64,000 bases of DNA from Kuafuiihalomonas sp050331295 (GTDB lineage Bacteria; Myxococcota; Kuafuiibacteriia; Kuafuiibacteriales; Kuafuiibacteriaceae): the NCBI GenBank assembly GCA_050331295.1, contig JBHJGZ010000003.1, forward strand, positions 248,001-312,000, read 5' to 3'. Both the position numbers and the translations under genes were made by a program. The notes beneath the pieces were generated by a model. It was not told the origin of the DNA. It made no database searches and saw nothing but the letters and a program-made list of their open reading frames with translations. Below, in pieces: positions 44,525-53,611 of the stretch. Position 1 is the stretch's first letter. Each line of letters begins with the position of its first letter.

Positions 44525-45272
44525 GTACCATTCTCCCCTTCGCCGACGTCTCCCATCGGCAGCCCCTCTTGCCCTGCCTCGAACCAGGGTCCCACGCGGG
44601 ACGCGTGAGTCGGAACACGTTCCACGCAGCAACGTCAATGGCTGTGCAATGAGAGCAATGCGTCAAAACGCACAATCATCTTTACTCAGTGCGTTAAGAA
44701 AGCGGGACTGCGAAACTTTCCGAGTTTCGTTGAAGCCGAGCACATCCTGCAGCGGCGCATCTGTCCCGAACGCGATCTTTCGAGGTCAAGAACGATGATG
44801 TTAATGAAGCCCGACTCATCTTCCCGGTTTGAGAAGCTCGCGAAGCAGCACAGGCGCTGCAGAACACAAGACAAACTATAATGGCGCTTATGGATTCATG
44901 GTATGGGTTGAGGGTTTGAGAGTTCGCCCGAATCTCACAACCAAGATACTGTGGTACGGCGGATACGTGCACGTCGAGGACAACACTGAAGGTCGCGCTC
45001 GATTCGTGTTGCGTCTCTGGGGCGTGTCGGCACCGTGTCCGGTCCTCGGACGTGCTGGCGGCGACCGAGGCCCTTTGCACAGACGTCGGTACAGCGCGGG
45101 GTTTCGCGGATGCCCGTCGCAGCGAACACAGGCGTAAGTCCGGTCTGAGCCACAGGCGACGTACGGTCGCACTTTTGGAGTCGCGAGGGTGCCTACGCGC
45201 GGCTTCCGATTCGGCGATGGGTCGACCACTTCGAGCGCCACCTGAGCTGAAGGCTTGGTAGCGGAGATCGCA
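44525..45272. other. Long non-coding region upstream of the TonB receptor
   Basis: About 750 bases, locally more AT-rich than its surroundings. It contains an inverted repeat TGCGTCAAAACGCA (44659-44672) about 135 bases upstream of the receptor start, a candidate operator, and a partial second half-site TGCGTTA near 44694. No gene is supported. A TATAAT (44877-44882) on the plus strand lacks a partner box. Confidence 0.4.
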
Positions 45273-46593
45273 ATGCGTTTGGTGTTTCTATCGTCGTCGC
45301 TGTTGATCGCGTCCTGTGCTGCTCGATCGGGAACCAGCGGGACTGCTGAGCTTCCATCTCCGTCCACGATCTATACCAATGCTCAGTGGTGGACCCCGGC
45401 TGGCTTTCAGCCCGGGGAGCGCGCAGTACGTGATGGCGAGGTCGTCGAGCCCTCCGAGACTCAGGACGAGACGACCATCGTCGACCTCGGCGGCGCATAC
45501 GTGATCCCACCACTCGGCGAGGCCCACAACCACAACCTCGATTCGCCCTATTCCAGGCCCCCACCCGAGGCGATCAACGCGCGCTACCTCGCTGATGGTG
45601 TCTTCTACGTCAAAATCGCGAACGCCTATGCTCCCTACGCGGCGGAAATCTCGGACTACCTATCGCGTCCAGAAACAGTGGACGTCTCGTTTGCCATGGG
45701 CGGAATCACCGCTCCGGGTGGGCACCCGGAGCCTCTCTATCTCAACGTGCTTCGAAGAGTGCGCGCGGACTATCGCGGCAAGACTCGCGACGACCTGGTC
45801 GGCCAAGCATTTCACGCGGTGCAAAAACACCGACGAGCTCGACGCGGCATTGGACATCCTTGGGCAACAGAACGCCGACTTCGTGAAGATCTACCTCGAA
45901 CACAGCAGTGTGCGCGGCGGTGTCTTGATTCGTTCGACCTGGGCCGAGCGGTTCGGCCCAAAACAGTATGGCCTCGCCCCCGAGCTTGCTGCGGAAGCGG
46001 TTTCACGCGCTCACGCTCGTGGATGGCGCGTGTCCGCTCACGTTGATACCGCCGCCGACTTTCGCACTGCGGTCGAGATCGGCGTCGATGAGATCAATCA
46101 CCTGCCGGGATTCGTCTGGGCGGAAGGCCTGACCTCGGACGCGTATCGACTGAGCCAGGCTGACGCTGAGCGTGCCGCTTCCGCGGGCACAGTGGTGGTC
46201 ACTACCATCGGAATCGCGTTGAGGCTCTATCCGAACGACCCTGATGGGCTGCAGGCGGTCCAGGCCTTGCAGCGCGAGAACCTGCAAAGGCTCCATGCCG
46301 CCGGAGTCCGGATTGCAATCGGCTCCGACTCGCCTCCGGACACCTCTCGAGAAGAGGTCGCCGTGCTGCGAAAGATCGGTGCGTTCGACGACGAGACGCT
46401 GCTCCGTCTTTGGATCGAAACGGCGAGGACGACGATCTTCCCAAAACGTCGCTTGGGTTGCCTGGACGTTGGGTGCGAAGCGAGCTTCCTGGTGCTCAGG
46501 CAAAATCCAATTCAGGACTTCGGTGCACTCGATGCGATCGAGCTCGCAATCAAGGAAGGTGTCAGCGTCGGGAAACGGCCGGAAACTGAGTAG
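45273..46593 (+). pseudogene. Frameshifted amidohydrolase-family lipoprotein gene
   Basis: Two overlapping frames together encode one metal-dependent amidohydrolase of about 440 residues. The first (from ATG 45273) gives a lipoprotein signal LVFLSSSLLIASCAARS, GGAYVIPPLGEAHNHNLDSP (metal HxH-like motif) and runs to about 45825. The second resumes with KNTDELDAALDILGQQNADF and continues through VSAHVDTAADFRTAVEIGVD and IAIGSDSPPD to 46593. One extra base in gtgcaaaaacacc (45819-45831) breaks the frame. It is either a true mutation or a sequencing error in an A-run. Confidence 0.8.
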
Positions 46594-46606
46594 TGGCGGT
46601 GAAGAT

Positions 46607-46724
46607 CATCGGAGGTGAGCCCGATGACGAACCCACTGACCAATTCGATGAACTTCTGCTGTTCCTCGATCATGGGCCAATGACCGCGCTCCTCAAACCA
46701 AACCAATTTGGCATGGGGCGCCGG
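46607..46724 (-). pseudogene. C-terminal fragment of an alpha/beta hydrolase
   Basis: About 39 codons read APHAKLVWFEERGHWPMIEE followed by QQKFIELVSGFV, the catalytic-His end of a small alpha/beta hydrolase (the GHWPMIEE motif). The rest of the enzyme is absent; the piece is cut off on its 5' side by IS91-like transposase sequence. Confidence 0.75.
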
Positions 46725-46943
46725 CCGAGTTTCGGGCGCTCGAGGACCGAGACGAGGGTCGCTTCACTCGATGTCTGAAGCGGCACGGCTTTCTGGACCA
46801 GGAAGGCCCCGGAGCACGGGAGTTCGATGGGTGGTGGACCGCAGCCGCCAATAAGCCTTCGGGCGTCCTCTCAGCGGCGGGTGCCCGACGGTCGTCGCGG
46901 TGGCAAGTTGATGCTCGGGTTCGGGTGGCCGCCGTTCGCCGAG

Positions 46944-47215
46944 GGGCAGCTGGAGGTCCTCGACGAAGAGCGAATCCGTCTGACGTTTCGCAGCCCCCTG
47001 CGCAGCGGCCAGAAGGAGCTCGTGCTTCATCCCTTGGCGCTCATACCCTATCTCCGGCGCCTACGGCCCCGTCCGTCCACAGACCCATCCGTTCAGCCTG
47101 AAATCCGGCCCAGGACTCCATCGGAGACCCGGAGACCTCCGGGTCGTTCAGATCACATGCCTCGGAACCAGACCGAAATCCGATCGTTCGTCTTAGCGAC
47201 CTCACGTCGTCCTCC
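46944..47215 (+). mobile_element. IS91-type transposase C-terminal relic
   Basis: RIRLTFRSPLRSGQKELVLH followed by PLALIPYLRRLRPRP has the pattern of the C-terminal end of IS91/Y2-type transposases (a strand pair, then a leucine-rich helix before the Pro/Arg tail). The 30-odd bases around 47048-47080 recur almost unchanged at 51022, and similarity continues weakly to about 47215. There is no catalytic tyrosine region and no ends can be defined. Confidence 0.55.
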
Positions 47216-47511
47216 GCCTCGAGGGCGACGCACTGGGCGAGAAGCCAAGGTTCGTAGAGGGTCCCGGGCCGGAGCAGAACCGCGTATGGCCCGACGAGGG
47301 AAGCCTGGTGGTCGAGCGCAGGTCTCCTGGGGCGAGGAACACGCAGCGATACGCATGGTCCAGTCAGGCAAAGGCTTTCATCACCAAAGAACAGGAATAG
47401 GTCACCGGAAGATTCGCTCGGAGAAGTTGGCAGGTCCATTTCTCCGTTGACTCTCCCGTCACGGAAGACCGCAGAAACAGGGGCATCACGCGAGCTTCAA
47501 AAGGAGTCGCT

Positions 47512-47919
47512 ATGCGATGCCTATTTCCCGACATTTGTTCCGATAACCTCACGGCGTGCCGTGACTTCTACATGTCGCTGTTCGATCTCGAGGTCGTCTT
47601 TGAGATCGACTGGTACGTTCAGCTCAAGTCGCCGACGAATGATGCGCTGCAAATTGCCTTTGTCAAACGCGACCACTCCAGCGTTCCGAGCGGCTACCGC
47701 GACCATCCGCGTGGCGTTGTGGTAACGCTTGAGGCCGACTCGGTTGATCCGCTGTTCGACCGCGCCAAGAGCTTGGGGTTGAACATCGTCTTGCAGCTCC
47801 AAGACGAGGTCTGGGGGCAACGTCACTTTATGGTAGAGGATCCGAACGGATTGATCGTGGACGTGGTCCAGATGATTCCGCCTTCTGAGGCTTTTCTGAA
47901 AGAGCACGGACTCGCTTGA
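47512..47919 (+). CDS. VOC (glyoxalase/bleomycin-resistance) family protein
   Basis: A 135-residue cytoplasmic protein of the vicinal-oxygen-chelate fold: FPDICSDNLTACRDFYMSLF (first beta-alpha unit), VVTLEADSVDPLFDRAKSLG, then WGQRHFMVEDPNGLIVDVVQ (metal-side strand with the terminal Glu/Asp). Single-domain VOC proteins act as lyases, isomerases or drug-binding proteins. The gene is coupled to the following MerR-type regulator, so ligand-induced expression and a detoxification role are likely. Confidence 0.88.
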   Translation: MRCLFPDICSDNLTACRDFYMSLFDLEVVFEIDWYVQLKSPTNDALQIAFVKRDHSSVPSGYRDHPRGVVVTLEADSVDPLFDRAKSLGLNIVLQLQDEVWGQRHFMVEDPNGLIVDVVQMIPPSEAFLKEHGLA

Positions 47920-47933
47920 AGCACCGAAACCTG

Positions 47934-48734
47934 ATGCCTATCGGGCGTTTTTCGAAGAGCTGCCGGTTGAGCATCAAGGCTCTGCGCTACTACGCGGACG
48001 TCGGGCTGCTCATCCCGGCGTTCGTGGATGAGAGCAGTGGCTATCGCTACTACGACGCCGAGCAGGCCCGTCCGGCGATCCTGATCGGTATGCTTCGCGG
48101 GCTCGGCGTTCCGATCGAACGTGTGCGCTCCATGCTCAACGCGGACGCCGCGACGTTGAACCGCCTCCTGACCGTCGAGCGCGAGCGGCTTGCCGTCGAA
48201 CTCAAACAAAGGCAGCAAGCGCTCGAATCGATCGAGCGGCTCGCGCACCACGGCGATCTGATCCCGTATGACCGTATCGAGATCCGACGTGAACCGCCGC
48301 ACTCCGTCGCCATGCGCGAAGGACTGTCGCGCGCGGAAGACCTGGTTGACGATGGAGCTCGATTGATTGGCGAGGTCCTGGGTGAGTTGCAAAGGCTCGA
48401 GCGTGGCTACGAAAACCCGGTCATGTGTATCAACGGAGATCCAGACTGCGCGGGGCAGATTCGAATCGAGGCGTGCATCGGCGTGACGTCGCCGCATCCG
48501 ATGTTGCACCACGCGACCGTCGTGACCTTGCCGGCGGTGAACGTTGCCTGGCTGCTTCACCGCGGGAGTTACGACACGCTCGGCCTGGCGTATCATGCAC
48601 TCGATGCTTGGTCACAAGAACGCGGTCACACACGCGCCGGTCCCATGCGGGAAATCTACCTCAACGATCCATCTGATGTGTCCCAGGGGGAGCTGCTAAC
48701 TGAGGTATTGCTTCCGTTGGAGGAGCCGATTTGA
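47934..48734 (+). CDS. MerR-family regulator with GyrI-like effector domain
   Basis: A 266-residue regulator: HTH at the N-terminus (MPIGRFSKSCRLSIKALRYY, then DVGLLIPAFVDESSGYRYY), a helical linker (LLTVERERLAVELKQRQQAL) and a C-terminal GyrI/BmrR-like ligand pocket (RREPPHSVAMREGLSR ... WLLHRGSYDTLGLAYHAL). Such proteins bind hydrophobic cations or drugs. The ATG at 47934 matches where MerR proteins begin; a TTG at 47916 that overlaps the VOC stop is an alternative. It probably regulates the VOC-MerR pair. Confidence 0.9.
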   Translation: MPIGRFSKSCRLSIKALRYYADVGLLIPAFVDESSGYRYYDAEQARPAILIGMLRGLGVPIERVRSMLNADAATLNRLLTVERERLAVELKQRQQALESIERLAHHGDLIPYDRIEIRREPPHSVAMREGLSRAEDLVDDGARLIGEVLGELQRLERGYENPVMCINGDPDCAGQIRIEACIGVTSPHPMLHHATVVTLPAVNVAWLLHRGSYDTLGLAYHALDAWSQERGHTRAGPMREIYLNDPSDVSQGELLTEVLLPLEEPI

Positions 48735-48845
48735 TCAGGACGGCCGCCTGCGCCACCTCGCTGGCGACGTGGCCCCGGCGCCTCGCTCCGTGGCTGAAAG
48801 AGCTGCCGAGGTGCGACGAACGCCGAGATCGCTTTCGATCTGGAG

Positions 48846-49043
48846 ATGTACGCGAAGTCGCTTCGCCTCGAGACCGGCTTGGCTCTTCCGGCGAAATCGA
48901 TCCCTCGGGTCCTCGACCTGGTCGTCGAAGGTCGCTTCGACCCGGGCATCGTGACGACCCTGAATGTCGGGTGGGAGGACGCGCCGGCGGCTCTTGTCGA
49001 ACACACTACGAAGGTGATCGTTCAGCGGGACCGCGTGTTCGGG
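48846..49043 (+). pseudogene. C-terminal fragment of a zinc-type alcohol dehydrogenase
   Basis: About 66 codons (LALPAKSIPRVLDLVVEGRF, DPGIVTTLNVGWEDAPAALV, EHTTKVIVQRD) match the last strand-helix part of medium-chain dehydrogenases. The catalytic and most of the Rossmann domains are missing. It stops just before the module at 49116, so it was probably truncated by the same integration history. Confidence 0.72.
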
Positions 49044-49115
49044 GTTGGTGGCTCGGCCAGGACGCTCGCTCAAGACGAGACGAGGCGCGGAAGCTAAAAT
49101 CAGGACCCCAAGCCT

Positions 49116-49333
49116 GCAAGCCGAAGGCGCGCAGCGAGCTTCTGCTCGCGGAGAAGAGTGGCCCGGGCGTGTACCGGCCGTGACCCTCGGTATGGGCACA
49201 GCTGGACTCGAACCCGCGCCTTCCACCGTGTGAAGAGTGACACGGGCCTCGGAATCACTCGGGATTCTCGTGTTTTCAGCCACTTACCTGACCCGGAGCG
49301 TCGCATGCCGCGTGCTGCTGACACGCGAACCGG
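49116..49333. repeat. tRNA-Val-end / element-end module (copy A), probable attachment-site remnant
   Basis: Starts with GCAAGCCGAAGGCGCGCAG (49116-49134), identical to 57287-57305 at the end of the integrase relic. From 49193 it repeats about 43 bases of the tRNA-Val 3' part (gggcacagctgga-tcgaac and ttccaccgtgtgaag) with a few mismatches. Then follows element-specific sequence: a ggaatcactcggga segment, cgtgttttcagccac and tacctgacccggagcgtcgc, and gctgctgacacgcg. CGTGTTTTCAGC and GCTGACACG form an imperfect inverted repeat. This is what remains when an integrase inserts into a tRNA 3' end. Confidence 0.75.
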
Positions 49334-49390
49334 AGTTCCGACCAGGGCCTTGGTTTTGACTTAGTCCGTAGCTTAGCTAGATAAGCCAAC

Positions 49391-49618
49391 ATGGCCGAGG
49401 TGAACATCCATGAAGCCAAGACACATCTCTCCAAGCTCCTGCAGCGGGTGCTGTCGGGGGAGGAGATTGTCATCGCGAAAGGTGGAAAACCGATCGCGCG
49501 CCTCGTGCCATACGAGCAGTCACAACAACGGAACTTTGGTGTCGACCGTGGTCTTTTCGAGGTGCCCGACGACTTCGATGCTCCGCTGGACCCAGAAACG
49601 TTGGCGAGCTTCGAGTAG
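49391..49618 (+). CDS. Type II antitoxin, Phd/YefM family
   Basis: A 75-residue antitoxin: MAEVNIHEAKTHLSKLLQRV forms the DNA-binding Phd fold, IVIAKGGKPIARLVPYEQ completes it, and the acidic tail (VPDDFDAPLDPETLASFE) is the toxin-neutralising segment. The TAG stop shares its G with the GTG start of the PIN toxin gene. It represses its own operon in known systems. A dead relative lies at 40048. Confidence 0.92.
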   Translation: MAEVNIHEAKTHLSKLLQRVLSGEEIVIAKGGKPIARLVPYEQSQQRNFGVDRGLFEVPDDFDAPLDPETLASFE

Positions 49619-50007
49619 TGCGGTTCCTTCTCGATACTCACTGCTGGCTCTGGCTACAAACATCCCCGGAGCGGATTCCTGCCGATTCACTTGAAGCGCT
49701 GTCATCGACAGAAAACGACCTCTTCCTGTCGGCCGCGAGCGCGTGGGAGATAGCCATCAAGTACGCGCTCGGGCGTCTGCCCCTTCCACACCCCCCCCAC
49801 CAGTACGTGCAATCGCGAATGGTGACTTCAGGCACGGCACCGTTGCCCATCGAGATCCGGCACGCCGTTCACGTAGCAAGCCTTCCTGCGCATCATCGCG
49901 ATCCGTTCGATCGGCTGCTCATCGCGCAGGCCCAACTGGAAGAGCTGACGCTCTTGACGGCCGATGCCCAGCTGTCAGCCTACGACGTCGAGCTTTGGTG
50001 CATCTGA
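49618..50007 (+). CDS. Type II toxin, PIN-domain ribonuclease (VapC-like)
   Basis: A 129-residue PIN-domain nuclease. Acidic active-site residues appear in LLDTHCWLWL (Asp6), AASAWEIAIKYALGRLPLP (Glu) and DPFDRLLIAQAQ (Asp). The subgroup is that of PIN toxins paired with Phd-type antitoxins. GTG start overlaps the antitoxin stop by one base. It looks intact. Confidence 0.92.
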   Translation: MRFLLDTHCWLWLQTSPERIPADSLEALSSTENDLFLSAASAWEIAIKYALGRLPLPHPPHQYVQSRMVTSGTAPLPIEIRHAVHVASLPAHHRDPFDRLLIAQAQLEELTLLTADAQLSAYDVELWCI

Positions 50008-50228
50008 TCAGTCGAGCGCCATGCCGACGGTGGAACAAACCAGAGGCGCCCGAAGAATGGGGCTGCGAAAGCGCTCGCCTGAGTACTTGCCGGTTCAGTG
50101 CCAACGCGTCGGAGTCGGGTCGGCCTCTCTGACCCCGTCGAACTCGAGGTGCATTGACGATGGTGGCGGCCGTTGGCCGAACACCCCGTCGTTGACCGAG
50201 GCCGGCATCATCACCCCTTTGCTGAGCA

Positions 50229-50365
50229 TGGGCACAGCTGGATTCGAACCCGCGACTTCCACCCGTGTGACACGGGCCTTGGAATCACTCCGGATTTGCG
50301 TGTTTTCAGCCACATACCTGACACGGAGCGTCGCATGCCGTTGGCTGCTGACACGCGAAACCGGG
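50229..50365. repeat. tRNA-Val-end / element-end module (copy B), probable attachment-site remnant
   Basis: From 50229 tgggcacagctggattcgaa is identical to the plus-strand reading of the tRNA-Val 3' end at 57366, then ccgcgacttccacccgtgtg with one extra base. After the tRNA part it continues as in copy A: ggaatcactccgg, cgtgttttcagccac, tacctgacacggagcgtcgc and gctgctgacacgcg. GCGTGTTTTCAGC (about 50299) and GCTGACACGCG (about 50346) again form an inverted repeat. It lies about 1 kb from copy A; the PIN toxin-antitoxin pair is between them. Confidence 0.78.
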
Positions 50366-50557
50366 ACCTGAACCGGGACCTCCTGACGAGGTTTCGCGGT
50401 CCGAGAGCCGGTCGGCGGATCCGGATATCGGAGTCGGCTCGATGAAATCCGGAACCTAGGGGCGTTCACCACGCCGACTTCGGTTGGCCCGCCGTTCGCC
50501 TTGGCATGGCTGGGTGGAGGCTGCGCGGTCCTATGCTCCTCGCGACCCGTCTCAAGG

Positions 50558-51240
50558 GTTCTCCAACCTCTGGTGCGCGAGTGGTGGCCCGCCTACGTGG
50601 AAGCAATGGGGGCTAAGGACAGCTCGGTCCCCGCGTTTGTTCGCAACGCCGTCAGCCGTCTCCTGGGATGTGGTGACCCGGAGAAGGGTTTCATTCGGTT
50701 TCGATGTCCCGATTGTGCGGCGGAGCGTGCTCTGCCGTTCTCGTGCAAAGGCCGGGGGCTATGCCCGAGCTGTGGCGCCCGCCGGATACCCCATCTCCAG
50801 ACCTCGCTTCGCTCGAGCTGGGGGTACGTTCCTTCGGACGGAACGCAAGCAAGCTTGCCTTCCACCTCGGAGGGTGAGGAGCCGTCGCGAAAGGCGACGG
50901 GTCCGATATCGTTGTGGCTGAGCGCCGGGCGCATCGACGTCCTCATCGGCACCGGCCCGCCTCAGGCTTCGGTCCAACTGAGGCTTGCGATCTAGGCTCG
51001 ACCACCTCCCACGGTGCGCCCCATCTCCGGCGCCTACGGCCCCGTCCGCCCAGACACCGACGAATCAGGCGCAAGCCTTGGATGATTCGGCGGACAGAGA
51101 GCTCAGAGAGCGTCTCAGAGCCCAACCCATGCCTGCATCGCAGACCCAGAGCCCACCGTCTCCTTCAGCGCACAACGCTCGGCCCCTGACCAAAACGCGA
51201 TTGTTCGCCTTATCGACCCTGGCTGCCCCGGAGTGTTTGT
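50558..51240 (+). mobile_element. IS91-type transposase relic (zinc-finger start plus tail, centre deleted)
   Basis: 50558-50785 encodes the N-terminal zinc domain of IS91-type transposases: SRLLGCGDPEKGFIRFRCPD, CAAERALPFSCKGRGLCPSC, GARR, with the CxxC/CxxC set complete. The following catalytic domain is gone. From about 51022 comes the same tail sequence as the relic at 46.9-47.2 kb (catctccggcgcctacggcc), with fading similarity to about 51240. It is a deletion derivative without transposition capacity. Confidence 0.78.
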
Positions 51241-51441
51241 CAAAATCTCCGTTCTCGGCCTTTCCTCAAGTTACCTCTGGGATTCACCCCGAAGCCTGGG
51301 ATCCCGGGCCGCACTCGGCGCTCGTCTACCTTCCAACCTACAGCGCAACCTGCCGAAGATCAGCAGTCCCGAGCCATTCCGATGCCGTCGCGCCGAGGGA
51401 TACTTGATCCTGAGCTGGGCCATCGGATATGGGTCAGCCAT

Positions 51442-51690
51442 ATGAAGACGACAGTTGATATTGCCGACGGTCTTCTGGCGCAGGCGAAGCGGCTGGCCGC
51501 GCGACGGGGGATCACACTGAAGGCGCTGATCGAGGACGGACTTCGATACGCAATAGAGCGACACCGGTCCACCGGAGCCACGCGGCCGCTCGAAACCCAT
51601 GTCGTGGGTGGCAACGGCCTGCAGGCCGGCCAGTCGTGGGAGGACCTCGGTCGGATTATCGAGTCCACCTACGAGGGTCGCGGAGCGTGA
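51442..51690 (+). CDS. Type II antitoxin, VapB-like (ribbon-helix-helix)
   Basis: An 82-residue protein whose N-terminus MKTTVDIADGLLAQAKRLAA is a ribbon-helix-helix DNA-binding fold. The C-terminus (QSWEDLGRIIESTYEGRGA) is the toxin-binding tail. The ATG at 51442 is where the family starts. Its stop overlaps the toxin start as GTGA. Confidence 0.9.
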   Translation: MKTTVDIADGLLAQAKRLAARRGITLKALIEDGLRYAIERHRSTGATRPLETHVVGGNGLQAGQSWEDLGRIIESTYEGRGA

Positions 51691-52112
51691 TTGCGGTCGA
51701 TACGAACCTGCTGATCTACGCTCATCGATCCGATTCACCTTTCCACGCTGAAGCGCTGGCCGTGCTCACCGATGTGGCAGGAGGGACGTGGGCGGTACCT
51801 GCGCCGTGCCTTCACGAGTTCCTGGCGGTATCGACGCACCCTCGCGTGTTCGACCCTCCGAGCCCGATGATCGATGCTCGGCAAGCGGTTCGGGGGTGGC
51901 TCGACTCCCCCACCCTGACCGTACTTTCAGAAACCGAGGGCTACTGGTCGGTGCTCGACCGCATCCTGGACCAGAGCCGGGTCCATGGACCGAGGGTTCA
52001 CGACGCTCGGATCGCTGCGCTGTGCCTTCATCACGGCGTCGATGAGCTGCTCTCGGCGGATCGCGACTTCAGCCGGTTCCCCATCCTGGTGCGGAATCCG
52101 CTGCTTGCTTGA
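51687..52112 (+). CDS. Type II toxin, VapC PIN-domain ribonuclease
   Basis: A 141-residue PIN-domain protein: VIAVDTNLLIYAHRSDSPFH (first Asp), PAPCLHEFLAVSTHP (Glu), RVHDARIAALCLHHGVDELL (Asp) and SADRDFSRFP (Asp). All four acidic positions are kept. It starts with GTG overlapping the antitoxin stop. This is a second, unrelated TA pair within the same tRNA-linked segment. Confidence 0.92.
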   Translation: MIAVDTNLLIYAHRSDSPFHAEALAVLTDVAGGTWAVPAPCLHEFLAVSTHPRVFDPPSPMIDARQAVRGWLDSPTLTVLSETEGYWSVLDRILDQSRVHGPRVHDARIAALCLHHGVDELLSADRDFSRFPILVRNPLLA

Positions 52113-52180
52113 GCGCTGGCCCAGAGCCACCTGGGGCGGGTCAGAAGCCCATGCAAGTAAAGTTGCTCGATCGGAGAAGG

Positions 52181-52279
52181 TTGAACACTAGACAGGAACT
52201 GATGAACGCGACCTTCGAGTACATCGAGCTCTTCTACAACCGAAAGCGCCGGCATGAAGTCAGCAACATCGACCCGCAA
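52181..52279 (+). mobile_element. IS3-family transposase C-terminal relic
   Basis: TRQELMNATFEYIELFYNRK followed by RRHEVSNIDPQ is the end of an IS3-type OrfB integrase-like transposase (the YIELFYNRxRRH motif). Only about 33 codons remain, with no terminal inverted repeats seen. Confidence 0.78.
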
Positions 52280-52287
52280 TCGACTGT

Positions 52288-52939
52288 CTGAACTGGTTCC
52301 TCGGCGAGCTCCGAGGTCGATACGACGTCATTCTGAAGTTCATCGCCCGGCACCCCGGCTGCTCGAACGGAGACATCGAGACCCACGTCCGCGAGATCAG
52401 TCCCACAACAGCGGAGCAGGCCGGCGGCTACCTCAAGATCCTCATCGAACGCTACCAGATGATTGAACGCCGCCTGCCCATCCTGTCCGCCAAAGGCGCG
52501 CCGAGGCCGTTACTACATTCGCGACAATTTCCTACGGAGCTGGCTCGCTGCCCTGCAAAACCCCGTTTCCTCGACCAGCTTCCGGCCGATCGACGTGCTC
52601 GTCGATCAGGCAGACGCACGCCTCGCCGACGCCGAAGGCCCAGGCCTCGAGCGGCTCGTCGCCCAGCTGTACGAGGAGAGGAGTCGACGTTCGCTCGGAG
52701 ACTTCGCGCTGACGCATCGGATCGAGGGCTTCTGGGACCGGAGCGACGTCGAGATCGATCTCGTCGCCCTCGACGACGAAGCCGAGATCATTCGCTTTGG
52801 GACGTGTCAGCGAAATGCTGAGCGGCTGCCCGCTTCGATCCTCGAGCTCCATGGCCATGTCGAGCGGTTCGTGAACGCGCACCCAAGGTATCGGACTTGG
52901 CGGCAGGGAGCTCGTCGCGATTGGGCCACGCATCGATGA
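52288..52939 (+). pseudogene. C-terminal relic of an AAA-type ATPase with DUF234 domain
   Basis: Two frames together give the end of a prokaryotic ATPase of the DUF234 class: WFLGELRGRYDVILKFIARH and YLKILIERYQMIERRLPILS in the first, then, after a one-base shift near 52500, GRYYIRDNFLRSWLAALQNP and VEIDLVALDDEAEIIRFGTC (a nuclease-like fold) in the second. The Walker A and B part is missing. It is a dead gene by truncation and frameshift. Confidence 0.72.
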
Positions 52940-53139
52940 CCGGCTTCGCGCGACAATCGCCGAACTGGGCGCGCTAGCGCAGGACCTGATGGACCTCACC
53001 CACGAGCTTTGATCGAAGCTCGCTCGACGTTTCCGCGGAGACGTTGCCGCGCGGCGTGCTCGGAGGCACCTCGTCACTCGGCGCGCGCCGCCAGCATCTT
53101 CTCGATGACATCGACCATGCGCCCCTGAAGACGCACCTC

Positions 53140-53304
53140 GAGGATCTTGGCGCCGAGGCCTTCGACGACGTCGACGGTGAGATCGACGTCGCGACGCAGG
53201 GCGACGTCGATACTTCGGTGCCCGGCAGCTACCCACTCACCTACACGGCGACCGACATCAGCGGCAACGCCGCGAGCGCGTCTCGCGAGGTCTTGGTGCT
53301 CCAG
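53140..53304 (+). pseudogene. Fragment of a secreted Ig-like (HYR/DUF5011-type) domain
   Basis: About 55 codons encode DDVDGEIDVATQGDVDTSVP then GSYPLTYTATDISGNAASAS, a typical bacterial Ig-like repeat of large surface proteins. There is no signal peptide or start in front. The frame remains open to 53490 (through SLSSSVSRPENPVVASFF) but that part is not recognised. Confidence 0.68.
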
Positions 53305-53611
53305 GATGAGTCCCTTTCTTCGAGCGTCTCGAGGCCCGAGAACCCTGTGGTGGCGTCGTTCTTCGACGGGCAGCTGTGCAGCGCCGACTATTGGTCCGAG
53401 GAGCCTGAGATCCTGTCCGCGGGCCTCGGCTTCTCCGACATCATCGGCCTCGCGGAGTCCGAGCTGACCGAGGACGGGCGCTCGGAGTGAGGCTCCGTCG
53501 GCCGTCCTGCGGCCTCGCCCGTCGTGGGTGGCTCGTCGATCCGTCCGCGTCTGCCTCGCGCATACGTAGCGCCCGAACGCCATCGCATCCCGTTGCCGGA
53601 GGGATGCTCGC

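Noticed and set aside
49193..49236. Second tRNA-Val gene
   Set aside because: Only the T-arm/acceptor part of the tRNA is present; no D-arm or 5' acceptor strand follows, so it is an integration scar.
50229..50272. Third tRNA-Val gene
   Set aside because: Same as above: just the 3' part of the tRNA, then element sequence.
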